DNA of 64,000 nt from Sipunculus nudus (Eukaryota > Annelida > Sipuncula > Golfingiida > Sipunculidae): positions 24,456,367 through 24,520,366 of the forward strand of contig CM049308.1 in the NCBI GenBank assembly GCA_026874595.1, read 5' to 3'. Shown piece by piece: positions 13,108 to 25,855 of this stretch. The notes beneath the pieces are model-generated. The model made no database searches. It was given only the letters and a program-made list of their open reading frames with translations, and was not told the origin of the DNA. The position numbers were made by a program, and so were the translations under genes. Numbering within the stretch: the stretch's first letter is position 1; every line of letters starts with the position of its first letter.

Positions 13108-13569
13108 GTATAGGACGCTTCCGTATATGTGATCTACTGATGAACTACATATAGTCCGTTCCATCAACCAGACTATGTTTTTCTTAATATAATGTTTGCA
13201 GGCATATAGCTTATGCTTTATTCCTTAGCAAAAATGAGAGAAAATGCTAAATTAACACAATACATTGCTTCTTGAAAGTTCTTGAGACAAGATGAAAGCG
13301 AAATATGAAAATATACGTTCAATATTCTCTCGACTTGTACCACCTATGCAAGTCATGATCACAACATAGTCAGAGGAATCGATTCGATGACGTCATATTG
13401 AAACATTTTTTTCTTGAGGAAGTAGTTTGTGTGGACCCTGTGACGTAGGTCACTCATACGTCACTCCACATTATGGATGATTCACGAAAGCTGTGGAATC
13501 AACGGCGGTTTCACTGTTATTATTATTTATAAGATAGCAGGCGTCAAACAATTAATGTGTTTGTTTTGT

Positions 13570-13980
13570 TTGTCCGCGAAAATTTTCAAATTCGCGGTAT
13601 TCGCGAAATGGGAATTATCGCGAAAATAACGTATTCATGAATGAGAGACCTCATTTTTATCATTAAAGGCGTGTCAAAGGGTGGAACATTCTTTTCTGTT
13701 CAAAGATTGCTATTTGAATGATCTTTCAAATAAGTGAAATCTCAGATCTTTCAAATTACATGCCATATTTGAACAAAATGATTCGATGTAGATTTTGGAT
13801 CCCGTCCAAATATTTAAGATTTTTTGCGTACATATTCTTGATATTATGATTTCATATGATAATTGATAACTTTGTGTATGTTTAAGATACATGGTGAATT
13901 GGCGAAAATAAGACCTTCTCAACTGCAAAAGTAAAATTCGTGAAATTTTAAACCCGCGAATACGAAGCCAATCACTGTAT
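13570..13980. mobile_element. MITE-like dispersed repeat with TTCGCG motifs
   Basis: The left part has closely spaced CCGCGAAAATTTTC, TTCGCGG, TTCGCGAAAT and TCGCGAAAATAA. The right part has AAATTCGTGAAATTTTAAAC, CGCGAATACG and ends near CACTGTA. The right end is homologous to the one at about 28.13-28.20 kb. There is no coding capacity. The pattern is that of short non-autonomous DNA transposons common in molluscs; boundaries are approximate. Confidence 0.45.
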
Positions 13981-16087
13981 TCTAAATGGCTTTTGTACAA
14001 AGAAAGTACACATTTTTGTCACATCATTTATACTTCTTTTGATTTTCTAACTAATAGGATTTGAAGATAGGTATCATGAAAACAAGGTGGACAGAGGTAT
14101 TTGAGGAATATTTCACATCACTCATAACTCACGGTAAAAACAAACTGAATACCAATTATACCACGGTCGCAAAGGCTCTTTTCTTTCTTTTAATTTTCCC
14201 GGCGATGTTTAACATGGTTTCGCTTCCTAGAATCCTCCACTTGTAAATTCCTATGACGCACGAGTTGGTATTTATTTTGTTTTTTACATGTCAGCCAGTC
14301 GCTGTTGATCTGTTTACAATATGATGCAGTCCTGTAGCGTGGTAAAGAAAAAAGTACTAAGGGAACACCCAGAAAAGTGAGAAGCAAATATAGAACTAAC
14401 ATAACAATTTCAGTCCACACATTTTTACTTGACTCTATAGAACATTATATCAGGCACACCACTGGCTTCCTATACAATCTATTGAAAATTGTCTTTGGTT
14501 GTGCTATTTAAATTTTAAAAATGTATTACTTTCCGATCGGGCGGGGCGGGGAGGGCTGCTTGGGGTTAAAAAAATACTTCCGGTGTTCCACTGGCAATGT
14601 CAGTTGTTCCAATCCAGAACCAAATCTTGCTTTTAAATCAGCGTTAAAGTATTCTTTCTGAGTTTAAATAGAAAATTTCAATTGTACTTCCATGGAAATC
14701 TTACCTAACCCCCAAAGAGTTAAGCAAAATAACAGGGACATAGATACCCACGTATACAATTAAGGAGTGACAGAATAAACTCTTAGATAGGCGTTTTGAC
14801 TAATTCATGTGGTTAACGTGATACTGGTTATGGCCGTCATACACTCAACAGAAAAAAAAGGAAGGCGCAACAAATAAATATGCATTTTATATAACATCAA
14901 TGTACGATTTTGAAGTGATAACATATTTGAGCTATTAATACCTAAGTTTGGACTGTGCCTCGTGCAGTCAGGTGGAAAGTCGGGCGAACCTGAGTTTTGA
15001 AAAGGGCGTTTCGCTACTAGTGATTAAGTTCTTCAAATATGCAACCAACCGCCTAAGGTTTCCTTTTGTTTTCTGTTTGTCATCATTGTCACATGAACCA
15101 TGTAAACTAAAAGCACATAGATAAAAAAAGCTCATATATACATCCCTTATAAGCACTATTCTCAACAAGAGTTAACTACAATTAAAAGGTATATTGGTGA
15201 ATAACTAGCTTAAAAATATCCTAAATGGCTAAAGAAGCCATCTTAAAGAAAATTAAATGTGGTATCTTTTGAAGCATATGTGTGAGTTGGGTATGTTAGA
15301 TTAAGCATAGTTATGGTATAGCTTCTGGGTAATCCCTATTTGTCTTAACACTACTTTACTTTGACCGAAAAATTGTCTGGAAGAATATGAATGAAAACAA
15401 AATTTTGACAAATTTCAAAGAATTGACTATTTTTTTCGAAAAGGGGAAACTCATTGGTTAAAGTCAATATTGCTTTTGTATGTTGTTACAGTATATCCAT
15501 ACGCACCGAATGAATATTTCTTGTTTGAAAGGTGACGAAAAGTACGGAAAAGGTGTGAGTGCAGAGCAAGTGTATTCTTAACGATCCATACAGTATACAT
15601 ATGAGAGATTTTTCTACAGCAAACCTGACATGTTTGAAAAGTCTAGATAAGTTTAATCATAAAATAATATATATATATATATATATACACGGTTTTTGTA
15701 AATAACCTGTTTCTAGAGTCCAGGACCCTCGAGTCCAAGTCCAAGGTCCGATTCCTTAAAAGTGCACTCAAGACCAAGTCCGGTCTCAAATCCTATGTCA
15801 TTGCTTCTATTGCTGTTTTTGAATACAAGAATGTAAGAATGACACCAAATTCTAAAATACTAATTTCGCTGGATTTGCCAGGCTAGAATTTCAGGAAACT
15901 GACATCTCTTGTGTGTATCTAGGGTCTGGCATGCAAGAGATACCGCGTTTTCTGTTTTCCAAAAGCTAAGGCATTGGCAGCCATTTATCGGATATATAGT
16001 TATAGATATTCTCGAAACCCAATAATAACAATTTAGGTGGATCTTTTACCCAATAACTTGTCGACAATGAAACTTCATCTTTCCTTC
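13981..16087. other. Intergenic, nothing recognised except short repeats
   Basis: AT-rich. Contains the GAGTCC repeat at 15.7 kb and a short TA run at 15667-15687. A hydrophobic - strand frame (14190-14420) has no family signature. Confidence 0.4.
15708..15800. repeat. GAGTCC-rich dispersed repeat, copy 1
   Basis: Contains GGACCCTCGAGTCCAAGTCC and further GTCC hexamers. Matches the core of the copies at 48.1-48.9 kb, which share GGACCCTCGAGTCC. Confidence 0.55.
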
Positions 16088-16490
16088 TCATTTATCTAGC
16101 GGGAAAGATACAACATGTAATGTTATATCAAGTCGGCGTGGGCCGCCATTTTAAATTTAAAGGTTAGGATTATCCTCCTACAGTGACCGATATAGTGAAC
16201 TTGTCATGCCTGAATTAGTCGCAAATAGCACCCTGTTTGTTTTTCTAGCTCATCTGGTGGCAGAAGTATTACATTTTCTAATTGTCAAGATGGCGTCGGC
16301 CGCCATTTTTAATTTAACAGTAATAATGGTCTTCTATAGCTCTATAATTACCACTTCAGTGAACTTCTTTTGCCAAAACTATAGCGGGCAATGACATCAA
16401 TCTCAGTTCTGTCTCTGGCTCATCTAGTGACAGGGATATTGCATTTTCTGTTCTTTAATATGGTGTTTTCATTTTGAATTTTGGCCTTAG
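16088..16490 (+). repeat. Two to three tandem units of about 161-170 bp
   Basis: Starts at 16088 (CTCATTTATCTAG), 16249 (CTCATCTGGTGG) and 16419 (CTCATCTAGTGA) mark diverged copies that share CGGCG-GGCCGCCATTTT, a CAGTGA-C-NA-TAGTGAAC block and similar ends. Unit length is close to the 158-bp family at 17.9 kb, but the consensus differs. Non-coding. Confidence 0.55.
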
Positions 16491-17944
16491 GCAGCTTAAG
16501 CCGTCATTTTCCAGAGGTGCATAGAAGCTAATTTTAATTTAAATGGCTCGGGTTGTTACATCGATCGAGAAGAAATGGTACAAAATGGTCACGGAATTCG
16601 AAGAGAATGACCATACTACCACATCATCAGGGATACGTTTCTTGATACTTCACACAGATATGATCTTTATCATACAGCTGGCCCTAGATGCACTGCATGC
16701 TGCATCGTTTACATAATATTTCCTTTCTCAACACGGAAATCACTAATATCGGCATCTGATACACCTATAAATTACAGAATATGTGACAGGTGTCAATTGT
16801 TAGTATAACTTTTTAGTGTTCATCATGCATATCCAAAGAAAATTCTAACCATTATATGATTCCGATATACAGCTATATTAAAATCTAACTGTTTTATTTA
16901 AGCTTCAAAGTTTGCTCCCGGTGTAAATGTTTCAGGTTACCCCCGTTCCATGTTACCCCCCCCCCCCCCCCCCCAGTTATGGAAATCGATTTAAGATTAC
17001 ATTTGGGGTGGTCTGGACATTTTATCAGGTTAATCCACACTGTTCAGATAGCCCCTCGCTGATTCAACCAAATGATAAGTTCTAATGATTTAAACTCATT
17101 AAATATTATTTCAATAAATCACGTGTAAAATTTATGAATAATAAATAATCTATGTCGCAAAATGTTTATTATATTATAAATTATATTTATATTTACTAAT
17201 TTATTTCATCAAAGCTGATGACACATTAAGTGAAGGTTTTACAAGGGTTAAACCTTATTTATGAAATCAAGAAGAAATTAGAAGAATTTTAAACAAATAA
17301 ACACAAGGAAATCTGCATCAAAATGGACAGATGCCTCCGCCATGGGAGCACAAGTTTCAAAACGCTTTTCGAACACAGTGGACACGGTCACGCTAAGGTG
17401 CTGAGCGCTCAACCGTGACCTGAACAAGTGGCCGGGCAACTTTGATCTGGCGGGACCTACTGTGCATTCACTTATTTTTTCCCCTATCCCCAGTTTCATT
17501 CCTGCATAAGTGACCGTACATTTGTGAATATTCCTTGATGATAATCAATATGCTGGATCAACTCAAAAATCTTATCGATTCCTCCTTAGTGCATTCCCGA
17601 AATGCCTGGGCACCTTTCATGAGATTCAGTTCATGATTGCGTGAGATATGTTGTCAACAAACACACATAGACACGAACGAGGATGAACGCATACCCACCT
17701 GGTGGAGGCAATAACTGTTTTAAGGGGGTAATCTGAGGCGGAGGTAACCTACACCGGTATGAATCCTGTGTTCCTCTTTGATCCGGCTAGATCCAAATAT
17801 AGATAATTTTTTGTCGAATAGGAACACTTTTAACTTTAAATAATAGCTAACCAATGAAATATAAACAAATCTATACCGACAGGTTTCCCATGGGCCATGA
17901 CGTTTAGCTGAATATGACATGTATTAGAAGAAATAAATGGCCTT
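16491..17944. other. Intergenic, nothing recognised
   Basis: Includes a C-run (about 16959-16974) and moderately complex sequence at 17.3-17.9 kb. No supported gene. Confidence 0.4.
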
Positions 17945-19645
17945 CTTTCAGGATTCACAAGGGGACTTCCAAAAGACCTCCCTGGATTTTACAATAGAGG
18001 TTTCCAAGAAAAATTCATACAATTTGTATTCTGTGTGTCTTTTGTTACGGGGTGACATAAAAGCGGACCGAAATGTCTCGCTAGTGAAGCTTGCTTTTCT
18101 TGCGAAGCGGTTGGAACGCCGGACATGTGCGCAACCGACATGGGTTCGAATCCCGGATCGGCCCAATGTTTTCCCCTGAATAATTTATCTTCATAACACT
18201 TTGTGTTCAGTTTCATATTTATGGCCCACAGCTCACAGAATATAGCCTATTAGGTCATAACGACCTAGTTTCATGATTCCAAGCAGATTTTTTCAGGAAA
18301 TTACATCGATGTTGCGTTGGAAGATTCTAGGCTTACAGAAACGATTTGTGCCCATTTGACATTCGAGATGCTCAGAATCATGTATTCGGCCCTTAGGGAG
18401 CTTAATATAGGTCACCTAACCAAATTTCAGGTTTCCAGGGAGATTTGCCTAGAACCTCCCTGGATGTTGCATGAGAAGAGTCTAGTCCTAACAGAAACGA
18501 TTTGTATCCATCCGATATTCACGGTGCTCACATGACATCTTTTTTCCTATAGCTCGAATATTATAGGTCACCATGCCCTAATTTCATATTTCCAATGACA
18601 TATGTCTGTGACCTCCAATGCCGAGAATGTAACGTTAGAAGATTCTAGACCTTATTGAGAAAATTTGTGCCCCGTCTGACTGTCTGGGTGCTCAAAATCA
18701 TGTTTTCGGCATGTAGGCAGCAAAATATAGGTCACCATGACCTATTTCAGGTTTCCAAGGTGACTTGCCTATAGAACCTCCTTGGATGTTGCGTTGGGAG
18801 ATTCTAGGCCTAACAGATACGATTTGTGCCCTCCTGACATTCGGGGTGCTCATATGACATCTTTGTCCTATAGGTCGCAGAATATAGGTCACAGTGACCT
18901 TATCTCATAGTTCAAATAACATTTGCCTAGGACCTCCAAAAATATGACGTTAGATGATTCTAGGCCTAATGGATACAATGGTTGGCCCAATCTGATTGTC
19001 AAGGGGTTCAAAAATCAAGTTTCAGCCAGTAGGTCGCAGAATATAGGTCCTTTTGATGTAATTTCGATTTCCAAAGAGAAATGCCTAGAACCTCCCTGCA
19101 TGTTGCATTAGAAGATTCTCGGCCAACAGATGCGATTTGTGCCTATATGACATTCAGGGCGCTCATATGAATTATTTTACCTATAGCTAGGTCGCCGAAT
19201 ATAGGTCACCATGACCTAATTACAAGTTTCCAAGGATATTTACCTCCCACATCGTTACATAAAAAGATTGTAGGCCTAATGGATACAATTTGTGCCCCGT
19301 CTGACTGAGTGCTCATATGATATCTTTTTCCAATAGGTCGCAGAATATAGCTCATTGTGACTGTATTTCATGTTTTCAAGGACATTTAGCCAGGATCTCC
19401 CTCAATTTTATATAAGAACATTCCAGGCCTAATGGAGGCAATATTTGCTTCGTCTGACTGTCTGGGTGCTCAAAATCATTTTCCGCCCATAGGTCGCAAA
19501 ATATAGGTCACATGACCTAATATTTTAGGTTTCCAATAATATTTGCCTGGGACCTCCCTGGATGTACAGTTAGAAGTTTCTAGCTCCAACGGTTAGTTTT
19601 TTTGCCCTATTAACGGCCGGACGACCGGACGGACGACGGACAAAG
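17945..19645 (+). repeat. Tandem array of about 158-bp units ending in ACGG microsatellite
   Basis: The motif ATATAGGTCACNNTGACCTA recurs in degenerate form near 18405, 18561, 18725, 18883, 19040, 19199, 19346 and 19501 (spacing about 147-164 bp). Each is followed by GGTTTCCAAGG, TTGCCTAGGACCTCCCTGGA and a GAAGATTCTAGGCC block. A unit also precedes 18000, so a tRNA-like SINE interrupts the array. The array stops at TTCTAGCTCCAACGGTT followed by a CGGACGGACGACGG microsatellite (19613-19641). Unit size and end structure resemble the BIV160/pearl repeat world of bivalves. Units are diverged, so this is an old array rather than a fresh satellite. Confidence 0.8.
18040..18215 (+). mobile_element. 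tRNA-derived SINE-like insertion in the 158-bp array
   Basis: An A-box-like TTGCGAAGCGG followed about 45 bp later by a perfect B-box in GGGTTCGAATCCC and TCGGCCC gives the internal Pol III promoter of a tRNA. The 5' sequence that should pair with TCGGCCC is absent and the anticodon stem is poor, so this is a tRNA-derived SINE rather than a tRNA gene. It lies between recognisable pieces of the 158-bp units on both sides. Boundaries are approximate. Confidence 0.6.
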
Positions 19646-21444
19646 GGAGTTCACTTAGACATGGGATCATTTACAGTATCCTTGCATACAATATCGCAAA
19701 CAAAAGAAAATTTTAACCCTTATTATAAACCTAAAGTGAGATCTAATTATTGTTTTGTTTTCTTGAGAACAAAGCGAAGACTGTCTCCAATTGATGGGGT
19801 GCATTAGGTCAGATTATTGCGGTAAAGGGGTATTGTATTTGGTGTCGCGGGGGTCAACGTGATCGAAGCAGTGCTAACAGCATGCGGCGAGATTTGAGCG
19901 AGATAGTGCGGGGTTTGATAGCATGATGGCGCGGGCCGGGTCACGGTCTCAAGGGCCCTCATGTATCATCCATTTCCCCCGGGAAAGATAATAAATATGA
20001 TGAAGCCGTATACAAGTTGACAGAGTGTATCTCGAGTCATCCCTGTTACCTGTACGCCAACTTCAATCTGACATGAGTGCGTGGATAGATTGCTTTTTGA
20101 CCGTGCTTTACGTGTTCCGCATGCATATATAATGACTATGGCAATTAAAGGCGGACTCAGTACTCTATATTCGGGAGTTGTATGTATCTGTAGACATATA
20201 ATATAATAGGAAAAACGTTATATATTTTCAGGTCAATATATTCAGAACCGCTGGCAACATATACCTCAGCCAAGCCATCAAATAATATTGCTATTTAACT
20301 GACATGATATACAGGGTCCAAAGTGAATATACATAATGTAGAAATTACTTTACAAAACCGACATTTTATTTCGAGCCCCTGATTTTACTACATTAACTGA
20401 AAAAAATGACTACCAACATTCGCTTTTATACCAAAGTTTGATTAAACATATTTAGCCCCATCTGCAGGCCCCCACCCCCTATAGTAGGGTGTCTTAAAGG
20501 GTTTGATAAGGTAAATTCTATAGTAATATTTGTTGTGGACTTTCTTTTCCCCCACCCCTCCCCAGTGCAAACCCATCCGGTTCCCCCTTTTCCTTTTCTC
20601 TGTTGGTACTATATATCCAATATGGCTTATCTAGAAAAAACTAACCTTTGTCCATAATATTAGTTATGCGCTTGATATTTATATTTGACCTTGACCTTAT
20701 TTCCAAGGTCATACACTCCATAACCGATCCCTATCATCGCTCAGTCTTGTACCGGTCTGAGCTAACTCTCCGGTGCAGCTGGTTTTCCAAAAGTGACCTT
20801 TGGTCAGAATAATAGTTATAGCAAATATATTTGATATATACTTTAGACCCTTTTACTAATTTTCAAGCTATAAAGTCTATCCGACCCATGCCTATAACTA
20901 TACTCACTTGCGGGTAATCGGGGGAAATGAACTGGGTGGGGGGGGGGGTGAAGAAAGGGTCGGGGTCACTTCGGGCGGGGAGGGTGGTTTGGAGGGAGCT
21001 GTGGAATCTATATCGCACTTCACTGGTTTATTTGTATGACACAATTACCCGAATTGAATTGAAAAAGTTCGATCAAATAAATATATTTACAATATAGGGG
21101 AACCTCTTCACCCCCAACCCCCCAGCGACCTTTCCGTCCCAGTTCGACATCGAAGTTTCCATATCAGTGAAGCCTGAAATCCAGGTCTAAGTTTGTGACA
21201 TATATCAGACATGATATTCTGTTTACAGTACCACCGGCCGGTCGGCTTACCTTTGATGTCCTTGTCACTGTCTGAGTCCTGTTGCTACGATATCCTCGTA
21301 ATTGGCCATTTATTTATAAGCGCATGTTATCTGCTAGGTGTATTCTGCTCGGAGTGCCCGCCTTCTACAGATAACGGGTTGGATCTAATATACAGTGATG
21401 ACATCACTGACTTGACTTCAATGGTGTCTTCCCAGAGGAAAGAG

Positions 21445-21531
21445 TCCCATTTAGACGGTTCTGATTTCTACCATCCCAGTTGGACGGTTCCCAATTAAAC
21501 GTGTCCCAGTTGGACGGTGTATATTTGGACA
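21445..21531 (+). repeat. Three-copy 29-30-bp minisatellite
   Basis: TCCCATTTAGACGGT (21445), TCCCAGTTGGACGGT (21474) and TCCCAGTTGGACGGT (21504) recur at 29-30 bp spacing with partly conserved spacers. An open frame covers part of it but has no recognisable domain. Confidence 0.6.
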
Positions 21532-22149
21532 ATTTTCCTTATAAGGTATGGATTCCAGATTGGCTATTTCGAGTACCATGTTTAATATATTTAACAGTAT
21601 CTGACCATTTTTGCTTCAGTATAAGCTTTTATGCTTCAGTACGCTTTTAATAGTTATAGCAAACAAAATGTGACAGTGTAATCAATTTACGCACTTCCAC
21701 ATACGTATTCGACATCATTTATATGAATGCTCTGGATACGCTATTAAAATGTTTTAGAATATTCAGTGGAGTTGTTCCTTTACGTGGCCCCCTTCAGCCG
21801 TATCAGTGTACAGAATATGGGATAACGTTAACAGATTTAGCTGGTACATTAGAGGACAGATATAAGTTGTCTTGATAGGGATGAGCGGATATTTCCACCA
21901 TGACAAAACAAATCTACCGTGTCCGCCAGTACTATTTGGATCCGAAAACCAACAATTAATTGGGTATTTGCTGCACCATGGCATGCACCTCCGCAAAATG
22001 TGTTGGACATAGGATCGACAGTTTATGCATAAACATGCCAACATGTGGGCAACCCCTCCCCCCCCCCCCTTCCTAAAATGTTAAGTTAAAAACTACAACT
22101 GTAGATGTAAAAGCATACAATATGACACAATATGATATGATATAATATA

Positions 22150-22154
22150 ATATA

Positions 22155-22201
<47 letters not shown>
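22150..22201. repeat. (TA)n microsatellite
   Basis: TA run with one GTGTA interruption near 22160. Confidence 0.95.
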
Positions 22202-22202
<1 letters not shown>

Positions 22203-23108
22203 CTAAATACATTCTCATTACAGGGGTGGATGAAGAGCTTTGTTGAATACGTATTATTATTATTATATTGAAAAGTGTATTGTGTGTGTATATATATGTA
22301 TGTATTTATGTATATGTGTAAGTAGGGCTGTCACTTAAAGATTTTAATCATATTATTGGTGACATTCTTGGCGCCCATGAGGAGGGCTGTACAGGACTGC
22401 TGTCTAGTGTGAGGGTCTGATTCGATGCTGAGCGGGCTGTGCTGGCAGCCTAACAATAAACCTCCATTAATTAGATTATCAGACAAGCAGTACCAGAGAG
22501 ACAATGTTTGATCGACGCTCCCGGCGGAGGCTATACAAATCCTACAGTGGTCCGTATCACACTGTCTTACAGACAACCGTTTGTAGCTATAATGTTGAAG
22601 CCGGCATAATCCACTGAATCAATTAGTCTCTAACATTCAAAGTGACAGCCTATTGACAGTTAGATACATTCGGGAGACGGGCTTGGTGCATTGTACGAAC
22701 AATACAGCATGCCCCATTAGGCAGCCGAACACAGAAGCAGCGCGTCCTGGGTTTACTAATGGAACTTTTCGAACCCAGCATTCATTGCGACCGACGTTCT
22801 TCTTAGTAGGCAGGACTGTCACCATGGATATGTAACTGTCCACTCGTCCTGTTAAGAAGGACCATCACTTTACATCAATGGCGGGCCCCTTTAGTTTCAT
22901 AAGATTCCCACTTCCCGTGAGAGAAGCTCGCGTGTTAATGAACGGAGTTAATGTGGCGTACTAGTGGCATCTCGCAGACAAAGCCTTGTCCACCTATTTG
23001 TTAGACAATTGACCTCAACCTAAGTTCTGTCAGTTTGTCATTTGGAATCTGTCCTCGCTACCTGTTGGGTTTGTCGATATTTTGGCTCTCCCGGTTTACC
23101 GTTTCATC

Positions 23109-23126
23109 ATGTCGTCCAAACCGAAA
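23109..23126 (+). CDS. Candidate short first coding exon (MSSKPK)
   Basis: ATG followed by five codons (MSSKPK) runs directly into a perfect GTAAGT donor at 23127, in phase 0. It closes a higher-complexity island (22.3-23.1 kb); immediately downstream composition drops to AT-rich, intron-like DNA. No TATA box is evident, though TCAGTTT near 23030 could serve as an initiator. Such short ATG-to-donor combinations also arise by chance in 64 kb, so this is only a candidate. Its phase would fit an acceptor just ahead of the Nkx2.2 ATG. Confidence 0.25.
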
Positions 23127-24203
23127 GTAAGTAAACTTCGATATTTTCCATAAAACTACTTACTTTTCTTCTGCTTTTGTCGTTTTTCAGTTGTTTTATT
23201 GTAGAGTCCTTAATTGTTTATTCTGAAATATACATTAGCATAGTTCCATCTGGTTTTAAACAATAAAATTTGTTTTCAATTTTTTTATGTTTTAGTTAAA
23301 ATATTTTGCTATTTTATTCTGCTTGATGATTAATCCGTTATATCACATACACATTACAGACAATTTTAAATTTTACCTAAGAAATAAACTGCACACAGTT
23401 TCATTTCCAAGAAAAGAGTATAATTTATATTGGCAAAAAAAACTTATATAAAGTCTAACTAAGATTCCTTAGCTATACTGTATACATTGTATTGTCAATT
23501 CTTATTATGCAAATACGCCAAATACACCTTTTCCATGTTTATTTCCATAACTTTATAAGATTTTGTTTTAAATGACTTATATCATTTGAGAGATCAATTC
23601 ACAGTGAAATTGATAAAAATATCTATATAAAGACAGATAATTACCACTATGCTTTTGATAATGATTGTTAATACATGGGGCTACACATGTAATTGTTAAC
23701 GACTAGTACCAAAACATATACTGATATAGAAAATACCTGTGCCTCTTTATGAAATAGTCCAACTTTGAAAAAATCGGGATCAATCCGAAATATCATTAAA
23801 TGTGTAAATATTTAGATTTAACTTGAGGAAGGCAAACATATCAGTGAATTTTCCCCCATTTTAAAGCCTAAGGTCAAGATCAATTAAAGCAAAAATGACC
23901 GAACGATGTAATGTGAAATTCGTATCAATTGTTCTTGTCAACCGCTTATCAGTAAGCTCTCTATATATAATCATGTAAAGACAACTGCCAAAGTTTACCC
24001 GCTGGCGGTGAATGACAAAAGCTTTGTTCTGTGCTCTTTTACATCATACAGGCTACTATATTGTACTATACACTAATATACTCTTATGTAATATGATAAA
24101 CTCTAATATAATATACTATAATATCATACATTATAATAAAAATATGATACAATATAAATGTTACAAAATAATGTTTAGCAAACAAATAACCCTTAAGACA
24201 ATA

Positions 24204-24387
24204 CAGTAAAACCTCGTTTTGTCGGACTCGCTTAAGTCGAATATCCTGCATATGTCGAAGTTACAGACCCGATATTCTGACCAACTCTAGTTGAGTTATT
24301 ACCAAATAAAATCCGCTTGTGTCGAAGCTCGGATGGTTCAAAATGTTTTGTAGGTCCCTTCGACTTCGACACAAGGAGGTTTTATTG
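24204..24387. mobile_element. 184-bp pogo/Tigger-like MITE with TA target duplication
   Basis: The left end CAGTAAAACCTCG and right end GGAGGTTTTATTG are imperfect inverted repeats (about 22 of 27 terminal bases pair), and the element is flanked by TA on both sides (24202-24203 and 24388-24389). Terminal CAGTAAAACCTC and TA duplication are typical of the pogo/Tigger branch of Tc1-mariner. The interior is too short for a transposase, so this is a non-autonomous copy. Confidence 0.75.
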
Positions 24388-25171
24388 TATATTGTTTTAT
24401 CTGTTTGATCTGCTTTTGTTTCACGTTTCTTTCACGTTTCGAATTCAACCAAATTCTTAATATATTTATATTTATTTTTTTTTAGTTTTTGAAGAAATGT
24501 GGCCATAAAATATTTAAAATACCTTTTAAATTAAGAAAAATGCCCGGGGCGGGATGGATATATATTGGGTGGCCAGCGCTCGCATGCATGCATGGTTGTG
24601 TCTGCGTCAAGATGCAAGAATTGGGCGCTGTACCACTTCAAACACTTTAACCAGGCCATATACACATTGAATAAGTATTAACATAAGGTATCTTCATCCA
24701 GAAACAAGAACAGCTAATAGAAAAAAGCTTATCTCATGGGTAATGTACATTTTATAATCATTATGTATATCCCTTTGTTTACTTTACATACAGACTTTAT
24801 CATATCTCTAGGTATAACCGCATTCTTTGCATGCATCACTGAAATAAAAATTAGGTAAATGTAAATCAGGCAATACCTATACCTATACCCTAGTCTTGAC
24901 AACTGCTCGAGTCTTGTAGGAACTATATTTATATTTGCTGCAATAAGCTGCAAGACTGTATTTAATTTTCGATTTGGGAGCTAGAGTATGCAAATATAGC
25001 CAAATTGTGCATGGTATAGTTAGTTTCGTTGATGGGTTATAAGTTTTAAGTCTGATGTTTACATACAAATAATTATTTTACCTAACCCATTCCGACTTTT
25101 CACTTTTAGGTCCAGTAGATATCCATGCAAGATATATATTTATAAGCTTATCTGTATGACCTGTTACTTTG

Positions 25172-25174
<3 letters not shown>

Positions 25175-25219
<45 letters not shown>

Positions 25220-25241
25220 CTTTATATATATATATATATAT
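25175..25241. repeat. (TA)n microsatellite
   Basis: Two TA runs split by TTTATATATCTT. Confidence 0.95.
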
Positions 25242-25720
25242 CCTCTTAATCTGTATAGGTGCATGCAGCTGTATTTATATAACTTCCTGTACTCGCCCTC
25301 ACCAGCTGCCACGCCTAATGATTACGTCATAATTAGCGATCAAGTGTAATCATGGATTGGTTTGACGGTGAGATACTTTGAGTCGTGGACCTTAAGGAAA
25401 AAAATATCTACTTGTGCGTGCGTGTGTAAGTCCTATAATACATGCGGCTCACTAAAAATATTCGGAAAGGTCGGAAAAAAATATAAAGAATTTTGCTTGT
25501 CAATAACTAGAGTAACCACATGGAGGCAATCCTGCCAAAATAACAATATAAGATAATGTAATAACAATATAAAAACTGCATTTGACTGGCTTCTTTTGAG
25601 ACTGACTTGTTTTATAGTTTTGTTCTTCATTTTGCTCCATAAAGTCTTCATTTCCTTAAATGTCTACGCAACATCACATATCACAAAGACCATAAATCTA
25701 AATTTGGAAAAAAGTTATTT

Positions 25721-25855
25721 CCATTTTACGACAACCACAAAGCGGAGGTATGATTTAAGTTTTTTTTTGTGGATAGCTTTTCCAGGTTACTTTATTTATT
25801 TCAAAAGAAAATCCTTAAGTAATTACCGTTTTACGACAACCACGAAGCGGAGGTA
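25721..25855 (+). repeat. 30-bp direct repeat pair, 105-bp period
   Basis: TTTTACGACAACCACAAAGC plus GGAGGTA at 25721-25750 recurs at 25826-25855 with two substitutions. The sequence between is AT-rich and unrelated. Function unknown. Confidence 0.8.

Larger units (their letters stand above)
8276..13560. other. AT-rich intergenic or intronic stretch
   Basis: Apart from the microsatellites listed, a C-run (about 10638-10650) and a moderately complex patch at 11.3-11.6 kb, nothing is recognisable. If the 8275 donor is used, this is intron. Confidence 0.4.
19646..23108. other. Intergenic with complex islands at 19.76-20.11 and 22.33-23.11 kb
   Basis: 19.76-20.11 kb and 22.33-23.11 kb are non-repetitive and GC-richer; the second leads directly to the MSSKPK/donor candidate. 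20.4-21.2 kb has homopolymeric C/G runs and TGACCTTGACCT-type repeat remnants. No supported gene. Confidence 0.35.

Noticed and set aside
18110-18175. tRNA gene
   Set aside because: A- and B-boxes are present, but the acceptor stem cannot form and the anticodon stem is poor, so it was called a tRNA-derived SINE.
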